64,000 nucleotides of DNA, taken from assembly GCF_900104795.1 (NCBI RefSeq), contig NZ_FNTG01000001.1, positions 3,534,001 through 3,598,000 on the forward strand. Reading direction: 5' to 3'. Positions 48,568-57,985 of the stretch are shown here, in pieces. The notes beneath the pieces were generated by a model. It was given only the letters and a program-made list of their open reading frames with translations. It searched no databases and had not been told where the DNA came from. Numbering within the stretch: position 1 is the first letter of the stretch; each line of letters begins with the position of its first letter. The stretch is from Burkholderia sp. WP9 (GTDB taxonomy: Bacteria; Pseudomonadota; Gammaproteobacteria; Burkholderiales; Burkholderiaceae). The translations under genes and the position numbers were made by a program.

Positions 48568-49360
48568 GGTCTCTCAGCGATTCTTGTTATTGGTCAGTCT
48601 ATGCGGCGTCCTGCAGCAGTGCTTCAGCTTCACTCAGACGCAGACGACCCGAGATTAGGCGTGGCAATAGCTCGTCCCGCAGATTGGCCAACGTTTTAGC
48701 CTTATGGACGTTAGCGACGATCGATTGGATCAACGGCGTCGTCACGACCCGAAAATAATCGGCTACAGGTTCTGGCGGCACTACGATAGGGTAGGCAGCA
48801 AGATCCTTCCAGTTCACGCGTGGCATCTTTGCGCCGTTGGACAGACGATCCGCATAGCCAACAAGAGGCTTGCTGAACAGATGCATTGCGACGACCGCGT
48901 AAAACGCCTGCTTCTTGGGGCGGCACACCAATATATCGGTTGAACAAACGCCGTCGAACGGTGCAACGACTACCTTGTGAAAGTAAGGACGCAGTTTGCC
49001 GAATAGGACATCGCCTTCCTTGAAACAGGATTTTGCGCTTTCCAATGCGCCAGCATTTCCCCAATCGGTAAGTGTCAACGATCGGCGGGGAATGTGTTCG
49101 AGTCCGACGTAATGAGTCGCATCATCGAGAGCCGACGGCTGGCGCTGTTCACGGGCAGTCTGTGCAAGCTCTCCCAGTACTCCAGCACGCCAACCCGCCG
49201 GAATTGGTCCAAACTCAGAATTTTCAAAGGAACCAGGGAAAAGCCGCGCAACCTCCGTATTGAAACGTCCCGGCTCCTGTCCCTCCGCTTTTGCCTGTGA
49301 GCTTGCCCCCGAAAAACGAATCCCTTGCTGAGCAGGTAAACTCAAGCAAGGAGAAGAACG

Positions 49361-49657
49361 ATGACAAGCAAGGCAAAGCGGGCACAGTACACGCTCGAGT
49401 TCAAGCTGGAAGCGGTACGACTGGTCAAAGCCGGGCAAAGCATGGCAGCAGTGGCGGCGACACTGGGTGTGGTTGAACAGACGCTGTACAACTGGGTGAA
49501 GGCTGACCGGGAAGGCAAGCTGGCGGGCGCAGGCACGAAGCCTGTGAGCCCGGAACAGATGGAGCTGGCGCGGCTGCGTGCGGAGGTAGCGCGCCTGAAG
49601 ATGGAGCGAGACATATTAAAAAAGTGCGCAGCGTACTTCGCGAAGGAATCGATGTGA
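49361..49657 (+). CDS. IS3-family transposase OrfA
   Basis: A 98-residue helix-turn-helix protein with a leucine-zipper tail (LARLRAEVARLKMERDILKK), identical in sequence to OrfA of copy 1. Alone it tends to repress; fused to OrfB by frameshifting it forms the transposase. Confidence 0.92.
   Translation: MTSKAKRAQYTLEFKLEAVRLVKAGQSMAAVAATLGVVEQTLYNWVKADREGKLAGAGTKPVSPEQMELARLRAEVARLKMERDILKKCAAYFAKESM
49618..49624 (+). promoter_or_regulatory. Programmed -1 frameshift site (A6G) in IS3 copy 2
   Basis: AAAAAAG in the 34-base overlap of orfA and orfB, at the same place as in copy 1. Expected to yield the OrfAB fusion. Confidence 0.7.
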
Positions 49658-50544
49658 AGTACGCGTTCATCGAGCACAATCGACGCCGCTGGCCAGTCTC
49701 GGTCCTATGCGAAGTGCTGGAAGTCAGTCCCAGCGGATATCATCAGCGCCGGCAACGCACCGCGCACGACAAGCCGCACCGTAGCCGCGTAAGCAACGAT
49801 GCGCTGCTCGCGCAAGTCAAGGCGATTCACATGCAGGTCAAGGGCGAATACGGCTGGCCTCGCATGTGGAAGGAGTTGCTCACGCAAGGCGTGCGCGTGG
49901 GCAAAGAACGGGTTCGCAAACTGATGGCGCAGCATGGCATTCGAGCCCGCCACAAGCGCAAGTACATCGCGACGACGAACTCGAACCACGATTTGCCGGT
50001 GGCGCCGAATCTGTTGGAGCGCGACTTCACCGCTAACGCACCGAACCAGGTCTGGACGACCGACATCACGTACCTGGCGACAGCCGAAGGCTGGGTCTAC
50101 CTCGCGGCCATCATCGACCTGTTCAGCAGGCAGGTGGTGGGCTGGTCGATGCAGCCGCACATGAAGGCTGAACTGGTCACGGACGCATTGCGAATGGCGT
50201 GGTTCCGGCGTCGCCCTGACGCCGGCGTAATCGTGCATAGCGACAGGGGCAGCCAGTATTGCAGCGGCCTGTTTCAGGACGCGTTGAAGGCCTACGGCAT
50301 GCGTTCGTCGATGAGCCGACGTGGAAATTGTTGGGATAACTCGCCGACGGAAAGTCTATGGGGTTCGCTGAAGGTAGCACGCATGCACGGACGACACTTC
50401 CCCACCCGGCGGGCAGCAATGGATGAGGTGATTGACTGGCTGGGTTTTTACAACGCGCGCCGGTTACATTCAACGCTCGATTACGTCAGCCCCATGACAT
50501 TCGAAAAGAACTGGTTCGCGGCTCATAGAGGCGAAGCCGCATAA
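49624..50544 (+). CDS. IS3-family transposase OrfB (catalytic)
   Basis: About 295-306 residues; the frame is entered by -1 slippage or from an internal start (MKYAFIEHNRRRWPV at 49655). The rve integrase core carries the DDE triad in VWTTDITYLATAEGWV, IVHSDRGSQYCSG and WDNSPTESLWGSLKVAR. It ends with the family's closing LHSTLDYVSPMTFEKNW. Intact, unlike copy 1. Confidence 0.92.
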   Translation: MRSVLREGIDVKYAFIEHNRRRWPVSVLCEVLEVSPSGYHQRRQRTAHDKPHRSRVSNDALLAQVKAIHMQVKGEYGWPRMWKELLTQGVRVGKERVRKLMAQHGIRARHKRKYIATTNSNHDLPVAPNLLERDFTANAPNQVWTTDITYLATAEGWVYLAAIIDLFSRQVVGWSMQPHMKAELVTDALRMAWFRRRPDAGVIVHSDRGSQYCSGLFQDALKAYGMRSSMSRRGNCWDNSPTESLWGSLKVARMHGRHFPTRRAAMDEVIDWLGFYNARRLHSTLDYVSPMTFEKNWFAAHRGEAA

Positions 50545-51182
50545 TTCACCCAGCTATGGGATTCGTCAAACGGGGGCAAGGTCACTGCGCCGGATCAAAA
50601 TCTACGAACCACGACTTGAATAGCGCTTGGACGATTGCCTCAAGAGTCCTGTTGGACTCTCGTAACAGATCGATTCTCGACGAAAGCGAATCTAAAATGG
50701 AGACAATTCGGTCTTGCTCGGCACGGGCGGGCGCAGCAAACTCAAGGGCTTTTATGTTGTACAGGGGAAGTTTTCCCTGAGCCGAGCCAACTGTCATTGA
50801 CCGGATCGCAGCCTGGCCAAAAGGGGATATCAAATAGTAATAAATGAACTTTGAGTTGACGCTCATATGTACCGAAGTGATTCGCGCGGCGTTTTCCGTA
50901 AGATTCACATCGTTCCACTCAGCACCCACATAGAAAACCATTCCTATCGTGTTGCCGACAATGGCCAGCCCAACATCCCCGGTGTTGACTACGTATCGTT
51001 TTATCGCGTCCCTTGTGTCAGGAGTAAGAAATTTAAGGTTTTCCCTTTGGATAGAGCCGTCGGCCACGTCGACTAATCTAATGTAAGGGAACAAAGTCGG
51101 TTGATCGATTAGCGTATGGCCGAGGGGAAGCCGCTTCCCACTTTTTACCGTAGCTATTTGTTCAACGGTGAATTTCTGCCAT

Positions 51183-52739
51183 TCAGAATTCATACCCGAG
51201 GCCCCCAAGTTTCTGCCGGATCGAAGCGTCGAGCTCCGAGCCCTTTGCCATTTGCTCGCCGAGCCGCTCGGTCAATTTCTGCATCTTTTCGGCAAAGGCT
51301 TCGTCGTCATCTTCGACATCTTCTGCACCGACATACCGACCCGGTGTCAGCACATGGCCATGTTCAGCGATTTCCTCACGCGACACGCTTCGACAGAAAC
51401 CCGGTACATCGGCATAGGCCGCTTTCGCGTCGGCACCACCGCGCCACGCATAGACGGTCTCCGCGATCCGGTCGATATCTTCATCGGCGAGCTCGATCTG
51501 CACCCGGCTCACGGACCGGCCGAGCTTGCGCGCATCGATGAACAACACCTCGCCTTTGCGAACGGACTTCTGCTTCGCGAGGAACCACAGGCACGCCGGA
51601 ATCGGCGTGTTGAAGAACAGCTGACCGGGCAGCGCGACCATGCATTCGACCACATCGGCATCGACCATTGCGGCACGGATATCACCCTCGCCGCTTTGGT
51701 TTGAACTCATTGAGCCATTCGCGAGCACGATGCCCGCGCGGCCCGCGGGCTTCAGGTGATGCAGCATGTGCTGCAGCCATGCGTAATTCGCGTTGCCCTG
51801 CGGCGGCGTACCGTACACCCAGCGTGGATCGCCCTCGAGGCTGCCATGCCACCAGTCCGACACGTTAAATGGCGGATTTGCGAGCACGAAATCCGCGCGC
51901 AGATCCGGATGCTGGTTGCGCACGAAGCTGTCGGCCGGCTCTTTACCGAAATTGAAGTCGATGTCGCGGATTGCGAGGTTCATCGCGGCAAGACGCCAAG
52001 TGGTCGGATTCGATTCCTGCCCGTAGATCGACACGTCGCCCAGCTTGCCCCCGTGCGCCTCGATGAACTTTTCGGACTGCACGAACATGCCACCCGACCC
52101 GCAGCACGGGTCATAGACCTGGCCGTGATGGGGCGCGAGCACCGCAACCAGTGTTTTGACAATGCTGGCCGGCGTATAGAACTGGCCGCCTTTCTTGCCC
52201 TCGGCGCTTGCGAACTGGCCGAGGAAATACTCGTACACCTGGCCCAGGATGTCCTTCGCGGTCGCGGTATCAGTGCCGAAGCCGATTTTCGAGACGAGGT
52301 CGACCAGCTCACCGAGCTTACCGTCGGGCAGCTGCGCGCGCGCATAGCGCTTGTCGAGCATCCCCTTGAGCTTCACGTTGTCCGCCTCGATCAGCGTCAA
52401 CGCATCATCGATCCGCTTGCCGATGTCGCCCTGCTTCGCCTGCGCGCGCAGGTTTTCCCAGCGCGCGCCTTCGGGCACCCAGAACGCGTTGACCGCGCGG
52501 TAGTAGTCGCGGTCCTCGAGCTCGCCGGCGACTACGTCCGGATCACTGTCGCCTAGGTGATACTCATCGTGTTCGTCGAGGAAACGCTTCGTCAGCTCGT
52601 CACGGCGCGCCTGGAACGCGTCGGAGATGTACTTCACAAAGATGAGCCCGAGCACGATGTGCTTGTACTCGGCTGCGTCCATGTTCGCGCGCAGCTTGTC
52701 TGCGGTGGCCCACAACGTTTTCTTGATGTCTTCGATCAT
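51183..52739 (-). CDS. hsdM: Type I restriction-modification, M (N6-adenine methyltransferase) subunit
   Basis: A 518-residue HsdM. The N-terminal helical domain starts [20 protein letters not shown]. The SAM-binding methylase core has [20 protein letters not shown], the motif I region [14 protein letters not shown] and the catalytic motif [18 protein letters not shown]. It looks intact. It is first in the operon; its stop overlaps the hsdS start. With hsdS split, methylation by this locus should be absent or altered. The type I call is firm; the subtype is not determined. Confidence 0.93.
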   Translation of the reverse strand: MIEDIKKTLWATADKLRANMDAAEYKHIVLGLIFVKYISDAFQARRDELTKRFLDEHDEYHLGDSDPDVVAGELEDRDYYRAVNAFWVPEGARWENLRAQAKQGDIGKRIDDALTLIEADNVKLKGMLDKRYARAQLPDGKLGELVDLVSKIGFGTDTATAKDILGQVYEYFLGQFASAEGKKGGQFYTPASIVKTLVAVLAPHHGQVYDPCCGSGGMFVQSEKFIEAHGGKLGDVSIYGQESNPTTWRLAAMNLAIRDIDFNFGKEPADSFVRNQHPDLRADFVLANPPFNVSDWWHGSLEGDPRWVYGTPPQGNANYAWLQHMLHHLKPAGRAGIVLANGSMSSNQSGEGDIRAAMVDADVVECMVALPGQLFFNTPIPACLWFLAKQKSVRKGEVLFIDARKLGRSVSRVQIELADEDIDRIAETVYAWRGGADAKAAYADVPGFCRSVSREEIAEHGHVLTPGRYVGAEDVEDDDEAFAEKMQKLTERLGEQMAKGSELDASIRQKLGGLGYEF

Positions 52740-53319
52740 CGTTGGCTTTTTGGTATTGGTTACAGAATTTTCGATATTATGACGTCACCCGGTCTGTCCC
52801 CAAAAATCTAGCTTGTCGCGAAAATCGCAAGTGGGTGGGACCGGCATCGCAGCAGTCTCTTTCGGACGAAAGCCGTAGCGAGTTCCGGCTATGGACACCG
52901 CAGGTTCAGAGCAACATATGACAATGTCGGAGCGTGTCGATGCTCAACAGCATTTAAATGCTTCTTGCCGCATCAGGCAAAAGCTCGTGTCTCGATCCAT
53001 CTCATTTCGTACGCCGGACGCCATCGACCGAAATGACGTTCGGTCCCATTAGTGGCGGTGTGGGATTGTTTGTCGCGGCGAATGAGTCACGTTGCGACTC
53101 GGAGCCTCCGATTCAATGCACTTACTGAACATTGACAATACGTCCCGCAATACTTGTCGGTCGTGACTGAGTTGCATCCTCAGCCCTATAATAAAAAGTA
53201 GTAGTGCCGAGGACGCCAAGTACTTCGACTTGGAGCATCGAAACGCCTTCAGCCAATGGCTGACAAGGCGCCGCCACTGCGTGCGTGGCTCGACATTCCC
53301 GCAATAGAAAAAGTCCGGT
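52740..53319. other. Gene-free stretch with three TTGTCG-type repeats
   Basis: No convincing gene. It must hold the hsdM promoter (minus strand, just right of 52739). Three similar words occur on the plus strand: TTGTCGCGAAAATCGCAAG (52813), TTTGTCGCGGCGAATGAGTC (53070) and CTTGTCGGTCGTGACTGAG (53153). Transposons with tniABQ-type genes often carry several TGTCG-like transposase-binding repeats at their ends, so this may be the left end of the element whose tniQ lies at 61515. Evidence is thin. Confidence 0.25.
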
Positions 53320-53808
53320 CTATCCACATGCAGCCTTATTTGCGCGGGCATCGTGAAGCGCGTGATGTCGACCACCGTGCTCCCGGAAATACGCCTCTTT
53401 CCTCGCGAGATCGATTCGCGGTCCGATGAGTTTTTCTTTCCAACCTGGCAGTCTGCCCCCGATCAGTTCCCACAGCAGCTGAACGTCCACGGGATAGTCA
53501 TAACAGATGACTGGTCGCTGCTTAAGTCGAGAAAACTTAGACATCCAAGTCCGAGCCGCGTCGCATAGGGCTTTCCTGTCCATGATGAGTTCGGGATTTG
53601 CCCCCAGTTGCGGCAATACGTTTGCTTGGACAAAAGGGCTACACGCGGCACGATCGATCTCCGCCAACTCTCCGTAGAACTCCGGCCCGTCTTCTGCCAC
53701 CATGGCAACGCTTAGAAGATGTGGCGTCAAAAGGTCCGAAAACTCAGTGTCGATATAGATTCGACGCTCCCACGGATGAATTGTATCCACGATAACAAAG
53801 TCTCCCAA
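53320..53808 (-). CDS. DEDD-family 3'-5' exoribonuclease-like protein (Rv2179c type)
   Basis: A 162-residue protein. The DEDDh residues are visible: RRIYIDTEFSDL (Asp, Glu), CYDYPVDVQLLWEL (Asp) and HHALHDARANKAA (His, Asp). The spacing fits the Rv2179c-like exoribonuclease family, which also accompanies defence islands. Start ATG 53808. It could be a house-cleaning RNase or an accessory nuclease of the SIR2 locus upstream; a 420-base gap separates them. Nothing in 53809-54041 looks coding. Confidence 0.75.
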   Translation of the reverse strand: MGDFVIVDTIHPWERRIYIDTEFSDLLTPHLLSVAMVAEDGPEFYGELAEIDRAACSPFVQANVLPQLGANPELIMDRKALCDAARTWMSKFSRLKQRPVICYDYPVDVQLLWELIGGRLPGWKEKLIGPRIDLARKEAYFREHGGRHHALHDARANKAACG

Positions 53809-54041
53809 ATGTCACGCGGCGCCATTCTTCTTACGCAGCTTGCCGGTCGTGCCAAGGCGTACGCACGCTATACCGCTAAAATATTTCTGAAGCTGTCCCG
53901 AACTGAATAAACAACTACCGAGGGGAAGCCATCGGCCTGCAATCATCAGTTTAGTCGCCGGTGAGAGATCGTTCTATATGTTTATTGACCGGCTGCGCGC
54001 CAAGGCGCTCGAGCTATTTTTTCGCCCCAGTTCCGTCTGCG

Positions 54042-54221
54042 TCAACCATTGCGAAGAATCGCACCAAGTCGGGTAGAGCTTCGCACGATCTGATGCTGGG
54101 CGAAATCAGCGGTTAACTCCGCATTAGGCAAGCGCGACATCATCAGTTGGAACGATGGCCCGACGCGCGGACCGTGAGGCGGCGGTCCACCGCCAAGCAG
54201 TGCGGATTCGATCAGCATCAT
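54042..54221 (-). CDS. Small open frame after the deoxyribosyltransferase gene
   Basis: About 59 residues (MMLIESALLGGGPPPHGPRV, ending SSTRLGAILRNG), starting within a few bases of the stop of the preceding gene on the same strand. It could be the last gene of that operon or a fragment. No family is recognised and coding status is uncertain. Confidence 0.25.
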   Translation of the reverse strand: MMLIESALLGGGPPPHGPRVGPSFQLMMSRLPNAELTADFAQHQIVRSSTRLGAILRNG

Positions 54222-54225
54222 CAGA

Positions 54226-54726
54226 TCACATATCTTCGCGCCCCTCAAAAGCGCTGACGACCCAACGACTCAATTCCTCTTTGGAGTGAACCCACACGTC
54301 AACACAACCGCTAAGCATTGGATTTTGGCCCCATGGCAATACCGTTCGGATGTCAGTTTTGTAGCCAACGACGAATGCACCGACTGCTTTGCCATAGCCC
54401 AACTCTATGCAAACACCCTCGTCTAAAGCGCGGCCGTCGAGAACGGCGACGATGACGTCCGCCTCCTCGAGTGCATTTGTGTCGTGTACAAAAACCTGCT
54501 GGCAGATGGCAGCGTCGTCACGATCGCTCCCCAGCCGCAGCGACTCGACGAGCGCCCCATCGCGCTGAGGTAAATAAACTCCGCCGGCCGTTTCAAGCAG
54601 AGTGCAAAGCTCCGTGTTAAGAAGGCGTTCCGCTGGGCTGAATAGAGGCGACGCTAGATAGAACTTCGGCCGGTGGGGCAGCGGCCTTGCAAATGGCTTG
54701 AAAAGAGACTTCTTCATATTTTTCAA
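54226..54726 (-). CDS. Nucleoside 2-deoxyribosyltransferase-like protein
   Basis: Up to 166 residues. The fold signature is clear: KFYLASPLFSPAER at the start, EEADVIVAVLDGRALDEGVC with IELGYGKAVG holding the nucleophilic Glu, and VVGYKTDIR. The family cleaves or exchanges the base of deoxynucleosides; divergent members act on nucleotide signals in immune loci. It starts at TTG 54726 or ATG 54717, inside the last ~100 bases of the SIR2 gene. Such a long overlap suggests strict co-expression, or that the SIR2 frame end was shifted by a mutation. Confidence 0.82.
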   Translation of the reverse strand: MKNMKKSLFKPFARPLPHRPKFYLASPLFSPAERLLNTELCTLLETAGGVYLPQRDGALVESLRLGSDRDDAAICQQVFVHDTNALEEADVIVAVLDGRALDEGVCIELGYGKAVGAFVVGYKTDIRTVLPWGQNPMLSGCVDVWVHSKEELSRWVVSAFEGREDM

Positions 54727-56281
54727 AAAGAATGACCTCGAGGATGCGCTTGACCACTTCAGTGATCGTCATATGCGTCGTGTCGATGACGGTTACAGAA
54801 CAGGATTCACTCCACAGGGAATTGACCTTCGCAATGTGAGAGCGAAGCTGATCCAACGAGTAACGCTTTTCTCTGACCTTTAGCCGTGGCTGGAGCACCG
54901 CGGGATCACACGTGAGCATGATCAAGTGTCCAGGGGCAATGCTTGTTACGTTGCCTCCGACGGGCACCATTGCAGTTACCAATTCCTCTGCGCGCTTACC
55001 TTTCGCTGATTCATCTGCGGAAAAATAAAGCGGATCGATCGGGCTGCGATCGATCAAGGATATACCTTGGCGCACCTCGCTGATACGGCGGTTCTTTTTT
55101 CTAAACTGCAGGTTAATCCATTTGTCCACGTCTGCGCGCTGCTCGTCCGTCAGCTCTTCCTGCGGAATTACAAGCAAAGGGTTCTTACGGTCGACCCACT
55201 CGTCGAAGCTATCAAGGCAACGGATGTATTCCAACATCGTCGACTTTCCTGCCCCTACGGGGCCCGTCAAATAGTACCGAAAGCGTGTGCGAACGCCGTC
55301 TTGCTCGTCGTCGCACCGAGCGTTAAATACCTCCGAGTCAGCGACAAGCAATTTGGAAAATTCCCGCATCTCCGAAGTCGTGAAAAACAACGTTACCAAG
55401 TTATACAACGAAAAATTAGCTTCACTAAGTGCTTGCTGGTATTCCGGCGTTGGCTTCTCATCTTTGCACCAATGTACGACGTAGTGAAAATGTCCCGGGT
55501 TATTTCGGGCTGAAGTTCGCAACACATGCTTGAGCGAAGTGTCACTCACCGAAAGTCCAACGAAGACAACCGTCTGTTTAGAAAAGTGATTAAGAAGAGA
55601 CGCATAATGCCCGTCGGCTACATCGATCAACTGGTCTGCGAAGTCCTGCTCCATGAACACGATATCTTCGCTGAACCCGTCCGACAGCCGGTGGGGTAGA
55701 AAACCGTTAGGGTGATAGATGACACCTTTGTGCCTGCGAAACTGCGTTGAGGGTTTCCATACAACCTCGAAGCCCCGGTCGTCTCCGCCAGCACGGGTTT
55801 CTCCGTTGTACAGGTAAAGCAATCGCTCCACGCTGTCGTCGAAATTGTAGTTGATGGTCATCGACGACTTCTTTATCAGAGGGAGAAGATCCCACAGATA
55901 CGGATGCTGCCTTAGCCCTTCGTCGTCGACGGTCGCCCTTTCGTACAAGCACTCGTGAACTATGTGAAGCCAACTTGATGCTGCCGCGCGTCTGGCCTCG
56001 GCGGCAGTCGAACCTGCAGCAACGGCCGCAGCAACCTTGTTGCGCCGAAACTGCTGATATAACAATTGGGCTTGGATTGCGAGTCCTTCGGGCGTCACGG
56101 CCAAATGCGGCGCGTTGACTTCGCTATGTGCGGCGATGCTCACCACCAGTTCCTTCCACATTGGGAACTTGAAGTCCGCGCTGACGCCAGCGCCAAGGCA
56201 AAGCGCGAGCATGTTATCTTGATGAAGTCGCCGCCTGAGATGGACAAGCGTCTTGACGTTTTCTTGAAGGAACGAAGCCAT
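54617..56281 (-). CDS. SIR2 domain fused to nucleoside-kinase-like P-loop domain
   Basis: A 554-residue protein; start ATG 56281 chosen because AAAGGG lies 8 bases upstream. Residues ~15-310 are a SIR2-like NADase domain: ALCLGAGVSADFKFPMWKEL, TINYNFDDSVERLLYLY, IYHPNGFLPHRL and VVFVGLSVSDTSLKHVL. Residues ~345-545 are a P-loop kinase-like domain with YYLTGPVGAGKSTMLEYIR and ISLIDRSPIDPLYF, the DRS-type motif of deoxynucleoside/thymidylate kinases. A SIR2 NADase joined to a nucleoside-sensing domain and encoded with a deoxyribosyltransferase suggests a device that senses phage-altered nucleotide pools and then depletes NAD+. That mechanism is inference; the domains are well supported. Confidence 0.8.
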   Translation of the reverse strand: MASFLQENVKTLVHLRRRLHQDNMLALCLGAGVSADFKFPMWKELVVSIAAHSEVNAPHLAVTPEGLAIQAQLLYQQFRRNKVAAAVAAGSTAAEARRAAASSWLHIVHECLYERATVDDEGLRQHPYLWDLLPLIKKSSMTINYNFDDSVERLLYLYNGETRAGGDDRGFEVVWKPSTQFRRHKGVIYHPNGFLPHRLSDGFSEDIVFMEQDFADQLIDVADGHYASLLNHFSKQTVVFVGLSVSDTSLKHVLRTSARNNPGHFHYVVHWCKDEKPTPEYQQALSEANFSLYNLVTLFFTTSEMREFSKLLVADSEVFNARCDDEQDGVRTRFRYYLTGPVGAGKSTMLEYIRCLDSFDEWVDRKNPLLVIPQEELTDEQRADVDKWINLQFRKKNRRISEVRQGISLIDRSPIDPLYFSADESAKGKRAEELVTAMVPVGGNVTSIAPGHLIMLTCDPAVLQPRLKVREKRYSLDQLRSHIAKVNSLWSESCSVTVIDTTHMTITEVVKRILEVILFEKYEEVSFQAICKAAAPPAEVLSSVASIQPSGTPS

Positions 56282-56341
56282 AGGTAGCCCTTTGATATTG
56301 TTCGAACGGCGCCGCGCTCTCAGCGCCTCCAACGAGTACAT

Positions 56342-56950
56342 AAGCGATGGGCATCGGCAGCTCCATCCTATTGGCCAAATCTAAACGCCGCCACTATCTA
56401 TGTTCTCTAGCACAGTCGATCAATCGCCTCGGTGTCGTGCGAGCTTCTCGAGCGTCAAGGCCTGATGCACTAACTCCTGACGCCAGCTAGCCGCAGCATG
56501 AGCGAGTCCAATAAGTTCGACCGCGAATAGTTCCTACCGGTACAGTATCGGCGATACATTCAAATGCTTTTGACGTACTACATTCTACAAAAACTCGGCA
56601 GAGGTCTTAATCCATTATAGCTTTCGATAGCAGAACAAGCAGAAGCCGTCAGTGGCCTTCACGCAGAAGGCATAACTGTCGCGATCAGCCGCGGCGTGAC
56701 TCAGATCCCGAACTGTGGCCGGGAAGAATATTTTTGAAGCTACCGGCATTGCTCCCGCGTTGAGTCGTCGTCTGCGAGCATGGTGATGCTTTCGGCCCAA
56801 TCCAGCGATTGCCGGAAGATACATACCAGAACTGCACGTCCACCTGATAATTGACCTTCCGTCAGCGCTCCGAGTCACCCTCGGGGTAAAATGCGGTTCA
56901 GCCGAATCAAACGAAAATTACCAAATACACCATAGCCGGCGGCGATAACG
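56342..56950. other. Divergent intergenic region between the two arms of the cargo
   Basis: About 600 bases without a supported gene, between the leftward SIR2 gene and the rightward SelD-like gene, so it should hold both promoters. A minus-strand frame at 56615-56878 ends with SYAFCVKATDGFCLFCYRKL; this may be the tail of a lost gene. Base composition is lower in GC around 56520-56620. Confidence 0.4.
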
Positions 56951-57985
56951 ATGAGATTCATAGACCTTGCTACGGACGGCGGTTGTTCCAAGAAGGCAGA
57001 TGCAACTGAACTTGGGAGTTTCTTACGAACCGTTGCGGCCGCGTCAGAATCGGCCTCATTGAGGGGGCTAAGTGGGACTTTTCCAGACGTTGGGTTGTTC
57101 CGACTCGGGCAGATGAACTGCATGGCCACCGTCGATGTCCTGTTTCCGATGGTTCCAGATGCTGCAGACTTTGGCAAGATCGCCGTCAATCATGTGCTCG
57201 GCGATGTCTATGCTGCTTTCGGCATCCCGTGCTTTGCGCTCTCTGTGCTTGGGGTGCCATACGGACTCGAACCGACAAGTCCGGAAGTCATCCAGATGAT
57301 GGTGGGCTCCGTCCATGAACTGTCGCGGGCAGGGACAACACTGATCGGCGGCCACACGCTCGCGAAACAAGCCGATCTTTCGCTCGGATTCTGCGTGATC
57401 GCACAGGCAATGACTGACGCCACCGAGCCACTTCGCGGGATTAAGGAAGGTGATCCGATTTTTCTCACCAAACCGCTGGGAACCAGCATAGCGAGCCTCC
57501 TGTGGAAGCACGCCCCCCAGCTGGAGGAGGAGTTCGCGGATGTTCGGGCTTCGATGTTGGAAACCAGTCTGCCTGCTGCGCGGCTACTATATCGGCACGG
57601 GGTGACCGTCTGCACAGACGTCACAGGGTTTGGGCTGATCAACCACCTTCATCGGCTGCTGGTCCGCCTCGACAGTGCCGCGGAGATTTTTATCGATCAA
57701 CTTCCCGGCTTCGCGACGACCGAGCAATACTATGGCGAAGATCTTCCCACGACCAGCCTTTATTTTCACAACTTGAATCATGCTGCGCGGTTCGCTGATA
57801 TCAACAAAGCGTCTGGGCACGCAAAGGCTGCACTTTTGTTTGACGCGCAGGTTGCGGGCGGCTTACTGTTCGCGCTGCCTGTCGAACACGTTTTAAGGAT
57901 CCAAGACGAGTTCAAAACGTCAGGCCTTGCGATGCACTTGATAGGACGGTGCAGGAAGGGAACTGCAGGAAACGTGATCATATGA
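56951..57985 (+). CDS. Selenophosphate synthetase (SelD)-like protein
   Basis: A 344-residue AIR-synthase-family protein of normal SelD length. Compared with E. coli SelD, the catalytic Cys and Lys align (DGGCSKKA against GAGCGCKI). Also conserved are LFPMVPDAADFGKIAVNHVL, IGGHTLAK, ILTKPL-like FLTKPLGTS, CTDVTGFGLINH and DAQVAGGLLFA. SelD makes selenophosphate from selenide and ATP. No selA, selB or ybbB is near; instead the gene is coupled by ATGA to a HARE/Nudix gene inside a transposon cargo. It may make a modified nucleotide or phosphodonor for the system. The family is certain; the product is not. Confidence 0.85.
   Translation: MRFIDLATDGGCSKKADATELGSFLRTVAAASESASLRGLSGTFPDVGLFRLGQMNCMATVDVLFPMVPDAADFGKIAVNHVLGDVYAAFGIPCFALSVLGVPYGLEPTSPEVIQMMVGSVHELSRAGTTLIGGHTLAKQADLSLGFCVIAQAMTDATEPLRGIKEGDPIFLTKPLGTSIASLLWKHAPQLEEEFADVRASMLETSLPAARLLYRHGVTVCTDVTGFGLINHLHRLLVRLDSAAEIFIDQLPGFATTEQYYGEDLPTTSLYFHNLNHAARFADINKASGHAKAALLFDAQVAGGLLFALPVEHVLRIQDEFKTSGLAMHLIGRCRKGTAGNVII

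Larger units (their letters stand above)
49298..50584 (+). mobile_element. IS3-family element, copy 2 (intact)
   Basis: A 1,287-bp element with the same termini as copy 1 (12280-15020) and a 3-bp direct repeat CTG at 49295-49297 and 50585-50587. It lies opposite to the interrupted hsdS. As both ORFs are intact it can serve as the transposase source for copy 1. Confidence 0.93.
48599..51193 (-). pseudogene. hsdS: Type I specificity subunit, split by an IS3 element
   Basis: Coding pieces are 51193-50585 (N-terminal half) and 49294-48599 (C-terminal half). Removing the IS (49298-50584) and one CTG duplication restores VDFDPAQ-AKAEGQEPGRF and a 434-residue protein, normal for HsdS. The first target-recognition domain (FTVEQIATVKSGKRLPLGHT, YYYLISPFGQAAIRSMTVGS) ends in the conserved helix SRIDLLRESNRTLEAIVQAL; the second begins IPAGWRAGVLGELAQTAREQ and ends VHKAKTLANLRDELLPRLIS. 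Start ATG 51193 overlaps the hsdM end by 11 bases. The N-terminal piece alone may form a half-subunit. Confidence 0.9.
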
